Positions 63,220 through 64,000 of a DNA stretch of 64,000 nucleotides are shown piece after piece (the first letter of the stretch is position 1; every line of letters begins with the position of its first letter). The notes under the pieces were generated by a model. That model saw nothing but the letters and a program-made list of their open reading frames with translations. It had not been told where the DNA came from and ran no database searches. Source of the DNA: JADFOI01 sp965218935 (GTDB lineage: Bacteria > Acidobacteriota > UBA6911 > RPQK01 > JADFOI01); assembly GCA_965218935.1 (NCBI GenBank), contig CBDCMH010000007.1, positions 372,001 through 436,000 of the forward strand, read 5' to 3'. Both the position numbers and the translations under genes were made by a program.

Positions 63220-63888
63220 ATGCGACGCACACCTGAGCCGGAACTGATGCTGGGGGAGGAGCAGGCACGTGCCTATTACCAAGCCGATTTCGAGGAATCG
63301 CACAGCCATTTCATCGAGTTGTTCGCAGATAGATTTCCGGAGGAGAATGCAGCCGGCTCTGTGTTAGATTTGGGCTGCGGCCCCGCTGACATTTCTTTAC
63401 GCTTTGCGCGCTCCTATCCTCAGACAGTGATTCACGGGGTGGATGGTTCAGAAGCCATGTTAAAGTTTGGACATGAGGCCGTCAGCCGGCAGGGATTGGA
63501 GGAACGGGTCAAACTGATTCACTGCACCCTGCCCACGATGGAACTGCCTGGAAAGGCATACGATGTGGTGATCAGTAACAGCCTGCTTCACCATCTGCGA
63601 GATCCGCAGGTGCTCTGGGAAACGATCAAGCAGTTTGCCCGTCCTGAGGCACCCGTCTTCATCAAGGACCTGATGCGCCCCAGCAGCCGGGATCAAGCAA
63701 GGGATCTGACCGAAACCTACGCGGCCGAGGAACCTGAGATTCTCAAGCAGGATTTTTACCACTCGTTACGGGCTGCTTACCGGAGCGACGAGGTTCAGTC
63801 TCAGCTCCAGGAAGCTGGGTTGAAACGTTTCTCAGTGGAAGTCGTCAGCGATCGGCACATCATCATATGGGGCCGCCTGCGCGCTTAG
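63220..63888 (+). CDS. class I SAM-dependent methyltransferase
   Basis: 222 residues from the ATG at 63220 with AAAGGAAGGA six bases upstream; the frame open to 63154 has no signal for starting there. SAM-binding motif I is VLDLGCGPADISLRFA, motif II is IHGVDGSEAMLKFG and the post-I acidic region is VVISNSLLHHL. The acceptor is unknown; the general Methyltransf_25/11 pattern fits small-molecule or lipid methylation. The last 110 bases of the window after it hold no gene I can support. Confidence 0.85.
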   Translation: MRRTPEPELMLGEEQARAYYQADFEESHSHFIELFADRFPEENAAGSVLDLGCGPADISLRFARSYPQTVIHGVDGSEAMLKFGHEAVSRQGLEERVKLIHCTLPTMELPGKAYDVVISNSLLHHLRDPQVLWETIKQFARPEAPVFIKDLMRPSSRDQARDLTETYAAEEPEILKQDFYHSLRAAYRSDEVQSQLQEAGLKRFSVEVVSDRHIIIWGRLRA

Positions 63889-64000
63889 CGCAGCGAGAGA
63901 AAGAGAGATACAAATGACAACTGACATACCTTTCTTATGGTCAGGGGGTCAGGGGGTTAGATTGTTTCGCAAAGCCCGGTGAACCTCGTCGAACTCCTCG

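Noticed and set aside
63914..63981. ATG-initiated frame near the right edge.
   Set aside because: Stops after 22 codons and contains a GTCAGGGG direct repeat; no coding evidence.

Overview
The window is one strand-mixed stretch of a bacterial chromosome, mostly moderately GC-rich. The gene content is most like an Acidobacteriota genome: several secreted DUF5916 outer-membrane-type proteins, a PQQ dehydrogenase, secreted amidohydrolases, a DUF4159 protein, molybdenum hydroxylases, two UbiD-type decarboxylases and a Ser/Thr-kinase fragment of the kind common in that phylum. No rRNA or ribosomal protein is present, so this placement is inference. The large share of signal peptides and beta-barrels points to a double-membrane (diderm) cell.

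Layout. 1-2600: a tRNA-Gly(CCC), then a secreted alpha/beta hydrolase flanked by two near-identical 44-bp direct repeats, with a short kinase-gene fragment beside the second repeat. 2600-13400: TPR protein, DUF4159 protein, PQQ alcohol dehydrogenase, amidohydrolase, DUF5916 protein, an exported Lon-N-domain protein and a lipoprotein, with two decayed coding remnants in the gaps. 13480-19910: a visibly more A+T-rich minus-strand operon (aldehyde dehydrogenase, CCG-type Fe-S protein, FAD oxidase, two small proteins, NCS1 transporter) that looks like a complete acquired catabolic unit. 20100-23450: small genes, an FKBP isomerase and an intact IS3-family element with a likely -1 frameshift site. 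23650-28620: three consecutive exported proteins of unknown function, ending in an outer-membrane barrel with PKD/Ig-like domains. 28750-31500: a two-subunit molybdenum hydroxylase (IorAB type). 31500-37350: a palindromic dispersed repeat, a DUF6498 membrane protein paired with a deacetylase-fold protein lacking key metal ligands, a dienelactone-hydrolase lipoprotein, a zinc-ribbon/PilZ protein, an unusual YqgE/AlgH protein and a HEAT-repeat protein. 37500-42390: two UbiD paralogues around endonuclease IV, then a MocA-like nucleotidyltransferase. 42570-46430: a three-subunit CoxLMS-type molybdenum hydroxylase. 46680-55800: DUF2911 protein, a second insertion sequence with doubled terminal repeats, two convergent DUF5916 genes (one frameshifted twice) and an amidohydrolase with a C-terminal TIG-like domain. 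56075-63888: protoporphyrinogen oxidase, a MobB-MobA fusion, an ABC exporter, a sterol-desaturase-family enzyme, a YeiH transporter and a methyltransferase.

How parts fit. Molybdenum enzymes are a theme: IorAB and CoxLMS are the apoenzymes, while the MocA-like and MobBA proteins could supply the dinucleotide form of the cofactor. The PQQ enzyme, the FAD/Fe-S oxidase pair and the molybdenum hydroxylases together suggest a respiratory heterotroph oxidising small organic compounds. A recurring palindromic repeat (near 4460, 31498-31679, 35922-35962, 46519-46578 and 63091) and several perfect or near-perfect hairpins punctuate gene ends. I found no CRISPR array, rRNA, phage module or recognised defence system.
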